NCBI RefSeq assembly: GCF_029269835.1
Contig: NZ_JARJBB010000003.1
Coordinates: 186,001 to 250,000, forward strand
Direction: 5' to 3'
DNA from: Streptomyces tropicalis
GTDB lineage: Bacteria > Actinomycetota > Actinomycetes > Streptomycetales > Streptomycetaceae
Length of the DNA stretch: 64,000 nucleotides
Positions 7,256 through 16,737 of the stretch are shown in pieces. The position numbers and the translations under genes were made by a program. Numbering within the stretch: the stretch's first letter is position 1; each line of letters begins with the position of its first letter. Under the pieces are notes generated by a model that ran no database searches, was not told the DNA's origin, and worked only from the letters and a program-made list of their open reading frames with translations.

Positions 7256-8659
7256 TCAGGCCGAGGTGGTCGCGCGGACCTTCGCCGCGGCCTTGCGGGC
7301 CGCGACCAGGACCGGGTCCCAGACCGGTGAGAACGGGGGCGCGTATCCCAGGTCCAGTGACGTCATCCGTTCCACCGTCAGCCCGGCGGTGAGGGCCACG
7401 GCCGCGACATCGACGCGCTTCGCGGCGCCCTCCCGGCCGACGATCTGCACCCCGAGCAGGCGGCCGGTACGGTGCTCGGCCAGCATCTTGACGGTCATCG
7501 GGGCGGCGCCCGGGTAGTAGCCCGCGCGGCTCGTCGACTCGACGGTGACCGCCTCGAAGCGCAGGCCCACGCGGTGGGCGTCCTTCTCGCGCAGGCCGGT
7601 GCGGGCGATCTCCAGGTCGCACACCTTGCTGACCGCGGTGCCGACGACGCCCGGGAAGGTGGCGTAGCCGCCACCGGCGTTGGTCCCGATGATCTGGCCG
7701 TGCTTGTTGGCGTGCGTGCCCAGCGGGACGTACCGATACTGCCCGGAAACCAGGTCGAGGACCTCGACGCAGTCGCCGCCGGCCCAGACGTCCTCGTGCC
7801 CGCGCACCCGCATCGCCCGGTCGGTCAGCAGCCCGCCGTGCGCCCCGAGCGGCAGTCCCGCCTCCCGCGCCAGCGCGGTCTCGGGGCGCACCCCGATCCC
7901 GAGGACCACCACGTCCGCCGGGTACTCGGCGTCCGAGGTGGCCACCGCCCGCACCCGGCCGTCGTCACCGGCCAGGATCTTCGTCACCTCGGAGCCCCCG
8001 GCCACCGTGACGCCGAGGCCCTCCATCGCCTCGCGCACCAGGCGTCCCATGTCCGGGTCCAGGGTCGACATCGGCTCCCGCCCGCGGTCGACGACCGTCA
8101 CCCCGTAGCCCCGGCGGATCAGCGCCTCCGCCATCTCCACGCCGATGTAGCCCGCGCCGACCACCACCGCGCGGCGGCCCGGCGTGCGGTCCAGGGTGTC
8201 GAGCAGCGCCTCGCCGTCGCCGAGGGTCTGCACGCCGTGCACGCCGGTCGCGTCGATGCCGGGCAGCTCGGGCCGGACGGGGCGCGCGCCCGTCGCGATC
8301 ACGAGCCGGTCGTACGAGGTCCAGGACTCGGCGCCCGACTCCAGGTCCCGCGCGCGGACCCGGCGCCCGGCGACGTCGATCCGCGTCACCTCGGTGCGCA
8401 TGCGCAGGTCGATCCCCCGGGCGCGGTGCTCCTCGGGCGACCGGGCGATCAGCTCGTCCCGCCCGCCGACGGCGCCGCCCACCCAGTAGGGGATGCCGCA
8501 CGCCGAGTACGACGTGAAGCGGCCGCGTTCGAACGCGACGATCTCCAGCTCGTCCGGGCCGCGCATCCGGCGCGCCTGCGAGGCCGCGGACATGCCCGCG
8601 GCGTCCCCGCCGATCACGACCAGTCGTTCCCGGGCTCCCCGCTCACGGCTCATGCTCAT
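7256..8659 (-). CDS. FAD/NAD(P)-dependent oxidoreductase, CoA-disulfide reductase family
   Basis: 467 residues, the family length. There are two Rossmann folds: LVVIGGDAAGMSAA (about 13-26) for FAD and AVVVGAGYIGVEMAEAL for NAD(P)H, then a dimerisation domain from ~340. Cysteine 54 in SYSACGIPYWVGG sits where single-cysteine enzymes of this family (CoA-disulfide reductase, NADH oxidase, persulfide reductase) keep their redox cysteine. The VWAGGDCVEV motif marks the FAD-binding C-terminal part. The likely role is NAD(P)H-dependent reduction of a low-molecular-weight disulfide or persulfide; the exact substrate cannot be read. There is no fused rhodanese domain. It is divergent from hemY. Confidence 0.92.
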   Translation of the reverse strand: MSMSRERGARERLVVIGGDAAGMSAASQARRMRGPDELEIVAFERGRFTSYSACGIPYWVGGAVGGRDELIARSPEEHRARGIDLRMRTEVTRIDVAGRRVRARDLESGAESWTSYDRLVIATGARPVRPELPGIDATGVHGVQTLGDGEALLDTLDRTPGRRAVVVGAGYIGVEMAEALIRRGYGVTVVDRGREPMSTLDPDMGRLVREAMEGLGVTVAGGSEVTKILAGDDGRVRAVATSDAEYPADVVVLGIGVRPETALAREAGLPLGAHGGLLTDRAMRVRGHEDVWAGGDCVEVLDLVSGQYRYVPLGTHANKHGQIIGTNAGGGYATFPGVVGTAVSKVCDLEIARTGLREKDAHRVGLRFEAVTVESTSRAGYYPGAAPMTVKMLAEHRTGRLLGVQIVGREGAAKRVDVAAVALTAGLTVERMTSLDLGYAPPFSPVWDPVLVAARKAAAKVRATTSA

Positions 8660-8821
8660 GCGAACACGCTACGGCCTCCGGCGACTTCGGTCCCGGCCGC
8701 CCGCCGGACCGGGCCGGGACCGCCCGCCGCCGGCGCCCGCCCGCGGCCGGGCCTCTCCCGCACGGACGCGCGGCCCCCGGCTCCCGGCGGGCGGCGCGGC
8801 GGGGTCTGAGACAGTGGGGTC

Positions 8822-10276
8822 ATGAGCACAACGGGCACGGCCGCGGGGCACGTCGTCGTCATCGGGGCCGGGATCGCGGGACTCGCGGCCGCGCACCGGC
8901 TGCTGGAGCGCGGGGCGCGGGTGACCGTGCTGGAGGCGGCCGGCCGGGTGGGCGGCAAGCTGCTGCCCGGCGAGATCGAGGGCGTCCGGGTCGACCTGGG
9001 CGCCGAGTCGATGCTGGCCCGCCGGCCGGAGGCGGTCGGCCTGGCCCGCTCGGTGGGCCTGGCCGGCGCGCTGCGCACCCCGGCCACCACCACCGCCTCG
9101 ATCTGGACCCGCGGCGCCCTGCGCCCCATGCCCAAGGGGCACGTGATGGGGGTCCCCGGCACCGCGTCGGCGCTCGCCGGGGTGCTGTCCGAGGAGGGCG
9201 TGCGCCGCATCGAGGAGGACACGCGGCTGCCCCGCACCGAGGTCGGCGAGGACGTCGCCGTGGGCGAGTACGTCGCGGCCCGCCTCGGCCGCGAGGTCGT
9301 CGACCGGCTCGTCGAGCCCCTGCTCGGCGGGGTCTACGCGGGCGACGCGTACCGCATCTCGATGCGCTCCGCCGTCCCGCAGCTGTTCGCCGCGGCCCGC
9401 GCCCACGCCTCCCTCACCGAGGGCGTGCGGGAGATCCAGGCGAAGGCCGCCGCCGCGCAGCAGAGCGGCCCCGTCTTCATGGGCATCGAGGGCGGCGTGG
9501 GCCGCCTGCCGCTCGCCGCGGCGGAGTCCGTGCGGGCGCGCGGCGGCGAGATCCTCACCGGCACCGCGGTGACCGGGCTGCGCCGGGAGGGCCCCGCGGG
9601 CTGGCGGGTCACCGCCGGCGGGCGGGTGCTGCGGGCCGACGCCGTCGTCGTCGCGGTGCCCGCGCCCGCCGCCGCCGCGCTGCTGCGCCCCGAGGCCCCC
9701 GCGGCCGCCGCGGAACTGGACGCCGTGGAGTACGCCTCCATGGCACTGGTGACGCTGGCCTACCGCCGCGCCGGCGCCGGCCTGCCGGAGGGCAGCGGCT
9801 TCCTGGTGCCGCCCGTCGACGGCCGGACCATCAAGGCGGCCACCTTCGCCTCCCGCAAGTGGGGCTGGGTCGGGGCGGAGGACCCGGACGTGGTCGTGGT
9901 GCGCACCTCGGTCGGCCGGCACCGCGAGACCGAGGTGCTGGGGCACGACGACGCGGACCTCGTCGAGATCTCCCGGCACGACCTGCGCGCCGCGGCCGGA
10001 CTGGACGCCGCTCCGCTCGCCGCCCGGGTCACCCGCTGGGACGACGGCCTGCCCCAGTACCCCGTGGGCCACCACGCGCGCGTGGCCCGCATCCGCGCCC
10101 ACGTCGCCGCACTCCCCGGACTCGCGGTGTGCGGCGCGGTCTACGACGGCGTCGGCATCCCGGCCTGCATCGCGAGCGCCGACGCGGCCGTGGACCAGCT
10201 CGGCGGGGACCTGCGTGCCGTCCGGGAACTCACCGCCCACCCGGTGCAGAGCCTGCACGGCGGAGCGGGAGAATAG
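8822..10276 (+). CDS. hemY: Protoporphyrinogen/coproporphyrinogen oxidase
   Basis: 484 residues. This FAD enzyme oxidises a porphyrinogen to a porphyrin. The dinucleotide fold is at the start ([20 protein letters not shown], with [12 protein letters not shown] following), and the family C-terminal signature ending in [21 protein letters not shown] sequence is present. HemQ is encoded 4 bases downstream. In actinobacteria this enzyme is therefore expected to act on coproporphyrinogen III (CgoX) in the coproporphyrin-dependent route and not on protoporphyrinogen. The ATG start matches the family N-terminus. The tight spacing implies co-transcription with hemQ. Confidence 0.95.
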   Translation: MSTTGTAAGHVVVIGAGIAGLAAAHRLLERGARVTVLEAAGRVGGKLLPGEIEGVRVDLGAESMLARRPEAVGLARSVGLAGALRTPATTTASIWTRGALRPMPKGHVMGVPGTASALAGVLSEEGVRRIEEDTRLPRTEVGEDVAVGEYVAARLGREVVDRLVEPLLGGVYAGDAYRISMRSAVPQLFAAARAHASLTEGVREIQAKAAAAQQSGPVFMGIEGGVGRLPLAAAESVRARGGEILTGTAVTGLRREGPAGWRVTAGGRVLRADAVVVAVPAPAAAALLRPEAPAAAAELDAVEYASMALVTLAYRRAGAGLPEGSGFLVPPVDGRTIKAATFASRKWGWVGAEDPDVVVVRTSVGRHRETEVLGHDDADLVEISRHDLRAAAGLDAAPLAARVTRWDDGLPQYPVGHHARVARIRAHVAALPGLAVCGAVYDGVGIPACIASADAAVDQLGGDLRAVRELTAHPVQSLHGGAGE

Positions 10277-10280
10277 CCCC

Positions 10281-11012
10281 ATGAGTGACGACGCCCCCAC
10301 CACCGAGCCCGGCAGGATCCCGAACAAGGGCAAGCTGGCCAAGGACCTCAACGAGGTCATCCGCTACACCCTGTGGTCGGTCTTCCGGCTGAAGGACGTG
10401 CTGCCCGAGGACCGCTCCGGTTACGCCGACGAGGTCCAGGAGCTGTTCGACCAGCTCGCCGCGAAGGACGTCACGGTCCGCGGCACGTACGACGTCTCGG
10501 GCCTGCGGGCCGACGCCGACCTCATGATCTGGTGGCACGCGGAGACCAGCGACCAGCTCCAGGAGGCGTACAACCTCTTCCGCCGCACGCGCCTGGGCCG
10601 CGCCCTGGAGCCGGTGTGGTCGAACATGGCGCTGCACCGCCCGGCCGAGTTCAACCGCTCGCACATCCCGGCGTTCCTCGCCGACGAGACGCCCCGCGAC
10701 TACGTCAGCGTCTACCCCTTCGTGCGCTCCTACGACTGGTACCTGCTGCCCGACGAGGACCGGCGCCGGATGCTCGCCGACCACGGCAAGATGGCCCGCG
10801 GCTACCCGGACGTCCGCGCCAACACCGTCGCCTCCTTCTCCCTCGGCGACTACGAGTGGATCCTCGCCTTCGAGGCCGACGAGCTGTACCGCATCGTCGA
10901 CCTCATGCGCCATCTGCGGGCGTCGGAGGCCCGCAGGCACGTCCGCGAGGAGGTCCCGTTCTACACCGGCCGGCGCAAGGACGTCGCCGACCTGGTCGCC
11001 GGGCTCGCCTGA
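10281..11012 (+). CDS. hemQ: Coproheme decarboxylase HemQ (ChdC, chlorite-dismutase-like)
   Basis: 243 residues. It converts coproheme to haem b by peroxide-dependent decarboxylation of two propionates, the last step of the coproporphyrin pathway. Visible features are the [15 protein letters not shown] segment containing the catalytic tyrosine, [19 protein letters not shown] with the proximal haem histidine, and [14 protein letters not shown] where actinobacterial enzymes carry a distal histidine. The start ATG 10281 is preceded by GGGAGA, 4 bases after the hemY stop. Its stop codon directly abuts the stop of the convergent peptidase gene, leaving no room for an intergenic terminator. Confidence 0.96.
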   Translation: MSDDAPTTEPGRIPNKGKLAKDLNEVIRYTLWSVFRLKDVLPEDRSGYADEVQELFDQLAAKDVTVRGTYDVSGLRADADLMIWWHAETSDQLQEAYNLFRRTRLGRALEPVWSNMALHRPAEFNRSHIPAFLADETPRDYVSVYPFVRSYDWYLLPDEDRRRMLADHGKMARGYPDVRANTVASFSLGDYEWILAFEADELYRIVDLMRHLRASEARRHVREEVPFYTGRRKDVADLVAGLA

Positions 11013-12692
11013 TCACTCCCCGGCGGGGCGACCGGCCCGACCCGGGCGGGCGTCCCGCCCGGACGGGTCCTGCGCGGTGACGGGCTGCGGCTCGGGGTGC
11101 GGGGCGCAGGACGTCCCCCGCGCGGGGAGCCGCCCCTCCAGCAGGTAGGCGTCCAGATAGCCGTCGATGCACGGGTTCCGGCCGCCCGCGACGCCGTGCG
11201 TGCCCGCGTCCCGCTCGGTCACCAGCACCGATCCCGCCAGCCGCCGCTGCAGTGCCAGCGCCCCGGCGTACGGAGTGGCCGCGTCCCGCTCGGCCGCGAG
11301 GATCAGCGTCGGCGCCAACTCGCCCGGGGCCGTCCGGACGTCGAGGGGACGCTGCCGGGGCGCCGGCCAGAAGGCGCACGGCAGGTTCGCCCACACGTTG
11401 TCCCAGGTCTCGAAGGGTGCCACCCGCGCCAGCCGGGTGCTGTCCCGGTCCCAGACGCGGAAGTCCGTCGGCCAGGGAGCGTCGTTGCACTCCACCGCCG
11501 TGTAGACGGCGCTGCTGTTCTCCGCCGCGGCGGCCGCCCTCCGGTCCGGCGAGGCCAGTTCGACGAGCGGCTTCGGGTCGCCGGCGAGGTACGACGCCAG
11601 CGCGTGCGCACTGCGCGGCCAGAAGCCGTCGGAGTACCCGGCCGTCAGGAAGACGGCCTGCACCTGGCCCGGGCCCACCTTCCCGCCCGCCGGGTGTGCG
11701 GCCAGCCGGGCCCGCGCCCGGTCGTAGGCGGCCTGCACCGCACCGGCCGTGCGGCCCAGCCGGTACACGTCGTCGTGGCGTGCCGTCCACGCCCGGAAGT
11801 CCGCCCAGCGGATCTCGAACGCCGCCGACTGCTCGAGGTTGCTGCGGTACCAGATGCGCGCCGGGTCCGGGTTCACCGCCGAGTCGAAGACCATCCGGCG
11901 CACGTGCGAGGGGAACAGCGTCGCGTACAGCGCGCCGAAGTAGGTGCCGTAGGAGGCGCCCAGGAAGGTGAGCCGGTCCTCGCCGAGCGCCGCGCGCAGG
12001 ACGTCCAGGTCACGGGCGTTGGCGAGGGAGGTGTAGTGGCGCAGCGCCCGGCCCGTCCGGCGCGCGCAGCCGCTCGCGTACGCCCGCGCCTGGGCGACGC
12101 GCTTCTTCTTGTACGCCGCCGAGGGGTGCGTCGGCGCCGCCGAGGGCCCCTTGAAGAAGCCCTTCGGATCCGTGCACGACAGCGGCGCCGAACGGCCCAC
12201 CCCGCGCGGCGCGTAGCCGACGAGGTCGTACGCGGCGGCGATGCGTCTCCAGGCGGGCAGCGCGCCGGCCAGCGGGAAGGACATCCCGGAGGCGCCCGGA
12301 CCGCCGGGGTCGTAGACCAGGGCGCCCAGGCGCGGCACCTTGCGCTTGCTGTTGCGGGGGTCCCGGTGGGTCGCCGTGACCCGGCTGACGGTGAGGGCGA
12401 TCTGCCGGCCGCCGGGGTGCGCGTAGTCCAGCGGCACGGACACCGTGCCGCACTCCATGCCGGGCGGCGCGTCCTGGACGCCGGCGCAGGGCCCGAACGC
12501 GATGCCGCGGGCGCGCGCCCGGGCCGCGGCGACGGCGGTGCCCCGCTGCTCGGCCGCCTGCGCGAGGGCGGCCGCCGCGGCCGGGACACCGACCCGGGTG
12601 CCGGGTGCGCGGTCGGTGCTCCCGGCCGGGACGGCGGCGAGAGCGGTCAGGACCAAGGATCCGGCGGCCGTCCACACGGCGGCAGCTCTCAT
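11013..12692 (-). CDS. Secreted alpha/beta-hydrolase, tripeptidyl-aminopeptidase (TAP) type
   Basis: 559 residues with an N-terminal signal peptide (MRAAAVWTAAGSLVLTALAA). An alpha/beta-hydrolase domain follows, with nucleophile serine in FLGASYGTYFGALYA, acid aspartate in ILAAERDAATPY and histidine in TERDAGTHGV. The C-terminal TAP-like domain carries the last two. The VSVPLDYAHP motif near residue ~110 is typical of Streptomyces mycelial tripeptidyl aminopeptidases, which remove N-terminal tripeptides from secreted proteins. ATG 12692 is chosen because GAAGGGAA precedes it and it yields the signal peptide. The tail of ~30 Arg/Pro/Asp-rich residues is unstructured. It stands alone, convergent with hemQ. 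Confidence 0.88.
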   Translation of the reverse strand: MRAAAVWTAAGSLVLTALAAVPAGSTDRAPGTRVGVPAAAAALAQAAEQRGTAVAAARARARGIAFGPCAGVQDAPPGMECGTVSVPLDYAHPGGRQIALTVSRVTATHRDPRNSKRKVPRLGALVYDPGGPGASGMSFPLAGALPAWRRIAAAYDLVGYAPRGVGRSAPLSCTDPKGFFKGPSAAPTHPSAAYKKKRVAQARAYASGCARRTGRALRHYTSLANARDLDVLRAALGEDRLTFLGASYGTYFGALYATLFPSHVRRMVFDSAVNPDPARIWYRSNLEQSAAFEIRWADFRAWTARHDDVYRLGRTAGAVQAAYDRARARLAAHPAGGKVGPGQVQAVFLTAGYSDGFWPRSAHALASYLAGDPKPLVELASPDRRAAAAAENSSAVYTAVECNDAPWPTDFRVWDRDSTRLARVAPFETWDNVWANLPCAFWPAPRQRPLDVRTAPGELAPTLILAAERDAATPYAGALALQRRLAGSVLVTERDAGTHGVAGGRNPCIDGYLDAYLLEGRLPARGTSCAPHPEPQPVTAQDPSGRDARPGRAGRPAGE

Positions 12693-12887
12693 CGCGTTTC
12701 CCTTCGGCGCACGGCAGCGACAGAAGGGATGCTTCGTCCGTCCCGGGGCGAAGGCAAGCACCGTCCGGCGGTGTCGGGCCAATACGCCCGATACGCCGCG
12801 GCGCGGGGCGGCCGCCGAGCGGGTCGGCGCGGGGCGGGCGGGTCGGTGCGCGGCAGGTCTTCCGGCGGGACGCTGCGGGGCGGGCGG

Positions 12888-13697
12888 TCAGCGCCGGTGC
12901 GGGTCGTGCGGGTCGCGGTGGGGCTGGTCGCGGTGGGCGAAGGCGGCGCGCAGCTCCGGTTCGCCGATCGCCCGGATGCCGCGCACCGCGATCGAGGCCA
13001 GCGACGTCCGGCCGTCCCCGGCGCCGTCCTCCGCGCCGTTCACGCGCCGGGCCAGTGCGCCGAGCAGCCGCTGCCCCGCCGGGGACGCCCAGTGCGAGTA
13101 CGGGTGGACCTCGACACGGGCGATGGCCAGGCAGCTCAGGCTGAGCGTGAGGGGGAGCGCGAACCAGAGGGCGACCAGGTCGCGGGACATGCCGGTCGGG
13201 CCGGGCATCAGCAGGGCGGTCGCGCCGAGCGCCACCACGGCCAGTGCGGCCGCCCGCACCCCGCGGACCCCGGCCGCCACCGTCGTACGCGTCCCGTCCG
13301 GCACGGCGAGACCCGCGCGCACGAGACGGTCGGACAGACCGCGCACCGCCTCCGCGCCCGCGGCCGCGGCACGCACCGGAGCGATCCGGGACTGGCCCTC
13401 CGGCCCGATCGCGCCGATCACCGACAGCTCCATCTCGTCCCGGCCGCACGGGTCGACGACCGTGGCCCAGCCGGTGTGTGCGAGCAGCAGCCGGCGCTGG
13501 CGCGCCATCGAGACGAGGGTCACGTCGGCGACCCGGGCCGGGCCGCCCGAGAGGAACGCCGCCTCGTAGAGGGTCAGATCGCGTCCGCGGGCCGTGCCCA
13601 CGTCGGAGGCCGCCGCGCGGACCGCGGCCAGGCACAGCCGTGTGCACGCGGTGCCCGCGGCGGACCAGGCCAGCAGCAGAAGGAGCACCCAGAACAT
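12888..13697 (-). CDS. TIGR04222-like membrane protein
   Basis: 269 residues. A hydrophobic N-terminus (MFWVLLLLLAWSAAGTACTRL), a soluble stretch with LTLYEAAFLSGGPARVADVTLVSM, and two membrane helices at about 148-166 and 172-192 match the TIGR04222 membrane-protein family of Streptomyces and relatives. As I recall, many members carry a Gly/Cys-rich C-terminal tail and sit near a DUF692 gene. This copy lacks such a tail and ends in a His/Asp/Pro/Arg-rich stretch. A DUF692 gene is indeed 1.6 kb upstream on the same strand. Function is unknown; the context suggests work with the DUF692 enzyme. ATG 13697 is the natural start for the leading hydrophobic segment. Confidence 0.75.
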   Translation of the reverse strand: MFWVLLLLLAWSAAGTACTRLCLAAVRAAASDVGTARGRDLTLYEAAFLSGGPARVADVTLVSMARQRRLLLAHTGWATVVDPCGRDEMELSVIGAIGPEGQSRIAPVRAAAAGAEAVRGLSDRLVRAGLAVPDGTRTTVAAGVRGVRAAALAVVALGATALLMPGPTGMSRDLVALWFALPLTLSLSCLAIARVEVHPYSHWASPAGQRLLGALARRVNGAEDGAGDGRTSLASIAVRGIRAIGEPELRAAFAHRDQPHRDPHDPHRR

Positions 13698-13824
13698 GAC
13701 GTGTTTCTATGCCAGTGGCCTGGGATGCGCCATGCCCCTTTCAGTATCCGGACGGAGTGTGGCCGGTCCGTGACGTTCCGTTTTGACGAGATCGTGGGCG
13801 GTACGACCCTCCCGGCGCATCGCG

Positions 13825-14604
13825 TCAGCGGGCCGCCGGGGGCGGGCTGGACGCTGCGGGCGGCAGCCCGTAGACCGGCGACGCGGAAGGGGTGAGTGGC
13901 ACGACCTGCCCCGGTGGGACCGTCGGAGCGGTGGTGGCGGAGGGGTCGGCCGGCGAGGGGCTCGCGCCCGCGGCCAGGTCGCGGGCGAGCGCGGCGAAGT
14001 CGACCAGACCGGTGGCCTCCAGGGCCTGGATGTGGTCCAGCACGGTCGTGTCCGCGTCGTCGGCGAGGTCGCGCACCAGGGAGTTCTGGGTGCTCGCCCG
14101 GACCCGCGCGACCAGCGGGAGGATCCTGCCGTGCGCCACGCGCGCGAGGTTGACGAAGCTGCGGTCGAAGTCCCGGCCGTGGGCGGCGCTCAGGGTGGCC
14201 AGCCACTGCTTCTGCTGCGGGCTGGGCTCGTTGGGCAGGCCCAGCCCGAGCTCGGCGCTGACGTGGCGCACCTGCTGGTCGAGGTAGGCGTGCCCCTCCA
14301 CCAGGTGCCGTCCGGCGGCCCGTACGGCCTGCGTGGTGCCCTTGCGCTCCGCCTGCCGTCCGGCCGGCAGCTCCCACAGGCCGGCGAGCCGCACCTCCAC
14401 GAGGACGTCGCGGTCGGCGGCGGAGAGCGGTCCGTACTGCGTCTCCACGGTCTGTGCGCTCAGCACGTCCACGGGGGACGCGGGCCGATGGGCGTAGGAC
14501 CAGAGGGGGAGGAGCAGGGCCACGAGGGTCGCGCCCAGCGCCGAGACGAGGAGCCCGGTCCCGCTGAGGACGCCTCTGCCCCGGACGGGCGGTCGGGGTC
14601 GCAT
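13825..14604 (-). CDS. DUF4142 domain exported protein
   Basis: 259 residues with an N-terminal membrane anchor or signal at about 10-36 (LLVSALGATLVALLLPLWS). A mainly helical DUF4142-type domain follows, recognisable from LSAADRDVLVEVRLAGLWE, HLVEGHAYLDQQVRHVSAELG and the WLATLSAAHGRDFDRSFV region. The C-terminal ~45 residues are Pro/Ser/Thr/Ala-rich. DUF4142 proteins are ferritin-like four-helix folds outside the membrane, of unknown activity; metal ligands are not obvious here. GGAGGCACC sits directly before ATG 14604. It lies between the TIGR04222-like gene and the CGNR/DUF692 genes on the same strand. Confidence 0.8.
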   Translation of the reverse strand: MRPRPPVRGRGVLSGTGLLVSALGATLVALLLPLWSYAHRPASPVDVLSAQTVETQYGPLSAADRDVLVEVRLAGLWELPAGRQAERKGTTQAVRAAGRHLVEGHAYLDQQVRHVSAELGLGLPNEPSPQQKQWLATLSAAHGRDFDRSFVNLARVAHGRILPLVARVRASTQNSLVRDLADDADTTVLDHIQALEATGLVDFAALARDLAAGASPSPADPSATTAPTVPPGQVVPLTPSASPVYGLPPAASSPPPAAR

Positions 14605-14870
14605 GGTGCCTCCTGTGTACGGCACCGCACGTCAGTGCGTTTCGGGGTGGCGGAGTGGGCATCGTACTGCGGGAAACGGGACGGTCGCCCCGGTGTCGGC
14701 ACCTCGCAATTCCGGCATGTGGTGCGGAGTGCGGCCGGACCGGCGCGGGCGGCGCGGCGGATGTATGCCGGTAAATGACGTCGAAGCGGGTGAGTCGATC
14801 CGGTGGCTGAACTGCAGGTGTTAGGTCCGGCACACCGTGACGGTCCCGCCGCACCGCACCTGCGGGGGCG

Positions 14871-15155
14871 TCACGCCGGCGCCCGGGCCATGGCCGGACG
14901 GCGGCCGCCGCAGGTGGTCACGGTGCACCAACGGCGCCGCCCGCCCGCGTCGAGGAGGAGCCACCCGCACTCCGCGCTCGGGCAGGCGCGGACGGTGAGG
15001 CGGCGCGGCTCCGCCAGCAGCTCGGCCGCGCCGCGCGCGGTGGCCGGCAGCGGCAGGCGGAGCCCCGCCGCCGGGGGCAGGCGCCAGTGGGCCCGACCGT
15101 CCTCGGCGCGGACGAGCACCGCGGACCCGGCGGCGTCCTGCGCCGCGGCCGCCAC
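14871..15155 (-). CDS. CGNR-type zinc-finger protein, short or N-terminally eroded
   Basis: 94 residues from the only in-frame GTG (15155). The C-terminus, RACPSAECGWLLLDAGG followed by RRRWCTVTTCGGRRPAMAR, is clearly the CGNR zinc finger (four cysteines), although the motif reads CGGR. Normal family members are ~180 residues with an N-terminal stress-associated domain. The open frame continues upstream to about 15340 as helical, protein-like sequence (LDRARQHPGEAAAALEGARR) but has no ATG, GTG or TTG there. Either a rare CTG is the start or the gene is truncated, perhaps by a frameshift near the DUF692 stop (15328). It probably belongs to the DUF692 transcript. Function as a regulator is family inference only. 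Confidence 0.55.
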   Translation of the reverse strand: MAAAAQDAAGSAVLVRAEDGRAHWRLPPAAGLRLPLPATARGAAELLAEPRRLTVRACPSAECGWLLLDAGGRRRWCTVTTCGGRRPAMARAPA

Positions 15156-15327
15156 CGCACGGAAGGCGCGCCCGTCCTGCGTGTCGGTGAGGCAGGCGTA
15201 CAGGTCGGCCCGGAAGCGCCGGGCCCCCTCCAGCGCCGCGGCCGCCTCACCGGGGTGCTGCCGCGCGCGGTCCAGCGGCCGGCGCGGGGCGGACCGTGCC
15301 GGTGCCGCGTGGGGAGCGCCGGCACGG

Positions 15328-16737
15328 TCAGCGGCGCGTCAGGACCCGCCGGGCCGCGTGCGAGAGGCGGTCCGTGCGGCGGCGCGGCCGCGGGGCCGGG
15401 CCCGACCGGTCCAGCCACCACTCCCGCAGCGCCCGCCGGGCGGCCGCGTCCGCCGGACGCCCGGAGCGCAGCAGCGAGTCCACGAACTCCAGCGCGTCCC
15501 GGCGGTATCCGCCGCCCATCGGGTGCATGTGCGCGTAGGCGAGGAAGGAGGGCCGGTAGCCCGCGCCGAGGATCACCGGCAGTTCCGGTGCCACCTTGGC
15601 GACGACGTCGGCCCGCTTCCCCGCCAGCGCCCGCGCCTGCACACCGAGCCGCACCCGGTCGAACCCCTCCGGCACCGGCGTCCCCGCGACCAGCGCGGAC
15701 AGCAGCGCGGTCTGCGCCAGCGCGAGTCGCTGCCGGGCGGACGCGACGCTGTCGGCGTCCGCCTCGGGATCGCCGCCGACGGCCGGCGGGCCGTCCGTCG
15801 CCCGGGGCGGGGTGCCGGGCGTCGGGGCGTCCGCTGCCTGGGGCGGGGTGCCGGGCGACGGGGCGTCCGCTGCCCGGGGTGCGGCCTCGACCGGTGCTCC
15901 CCGTGGGATGCCGTGATCGGGTTCCAGCGTCGTGCGGATCGCCGCCATCTCCCGCTCCAGTTCGGCCGGTTCGGGGAAGTTCTCGTCGCGTTCGAGCAGT
16001 ACGCCCGGCGGGCGGACCCGGGAGGCGAGGTCGGTCAGGATGTCGAGGACCGGCTGCGGGACCGGGTGGGCGTGGCTGTCGTGCCAGACGCCGTCCCGCT
16101 CGAAGCCGCCCGCGACATGCACGTAGGCGATGGCCTCCACGGGCAGTTCGGCGAGCGCCTTGGCCGGGTCCTCGCCGCGGTTGACGTGGTTGGTGTGCAG
16201 GTTGGCCACGTCGATCAGCAGCCGGACGCCCGTCCGGTCCGCCAGCTCGTAGAGGAACTGGCCCTCGGTCATCTCCTCGGCGGGCCAGGCCAGCAGCGCG
16301 GCGATGTTCTCCACGGCGAGCGGCACCGGCAGGGCCGCCTGGGCGGCGTGGACGTTCGCGCAGAGCACGTCCAGCGCGTCGCGGGTCCGCGGCACGGGCA
16401 GCAGATGCCCTGCCTCCAGCCGCGGGGAGGCGGTCAGCGGGCCTCCGCCGCGTACGAACGCGATGTGCTCGGTGACCAGCGGCGAGCCCAGCGCCTCCGC
16501 CCGCTCGGCGAGACCGGCCAGCCGGCCCCCGTCGGGCGGTTCGGCCCCGCCGAGGCCGAGCGAGACGCCGTGCGGCACCACGGTCACCCCGCGGGCCCTC
16601 AGCCGCTGCAGCGACTCGGGGAGACGGCCGGGGCAGACGTTCTCGGCCACGACCTCGACCCAGTCCACGCCCGGCATCCGCTCCACGGCGTCGGCGATCT
16701 CCGGCCGCCAGCCGATCCCCGTCCCCAGTCGCCTCAT
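15328..16737 (-). CDS. DUF692 multinuclear-iron-type enzyme with C-terminal DUF2063-like domain
   Basis: 469 residues. Residues ~1-280 are a DUF692 TIM-barrel. Histidine, glutamate, aspartate and asparagine positions expected for metal binding are visible in [54 protein letters not shown] and [12 protein letters not shown] linker of ~50 residues with AADAPxPGTPP repeats follows. The last ~130 residues resemble the DUF2063-type partner ([14 protein letters not shown] then FVDSLLRSG). Characterised DUF692 enzymes such as MbnB and TglH are iron oxygenases that rebuild cysteine residues of ribosomal peptides with a separate partner protein; here the partner-like domain appears fused. I found no precursor peptide next to it. 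ATG 16737 follows GGAGGGG. Confidence 0.85.
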   Translation of the reverse strand: MRRLGTGIGWRPEIADAVERMPGVDWVEVVAENVCPGRLPESLQRLRARGVTVVPHGVSLGLGGAEPPDGGRLAGLAERAEALGSPLVTEHIAFVRGGGPLTASPRLEAGHLLPVPRTRDALDVLCANVHAAQAALPVPLAVENIAALLAWPAEEMTEGQFLYELADRTGVRLLIDVANLHTNHVNRGEDPAKALAELPVEAIAYVHVAGGFERDGVWHDSHAHPVPQPVLDILTDLASRVRPPGVLLERDENFPEPAELEREMAAIRTTLEPDHGIPRGAPVEAAPRAADAPSPGTPPQAADAPTPGTPPRATDGPPAVGGDPEADADSVASARQRLALAQTALLSALVAGTPVPEGFDRVRLGVQARALAGKRADVVAKVAPELPVILGAGYRPSFLAYAHMHPMGGGYRRDALEFVDSLLRSGRPADAAARRALREWWLDRSGPAPRPRRRTDRLSHAARRVLTRR

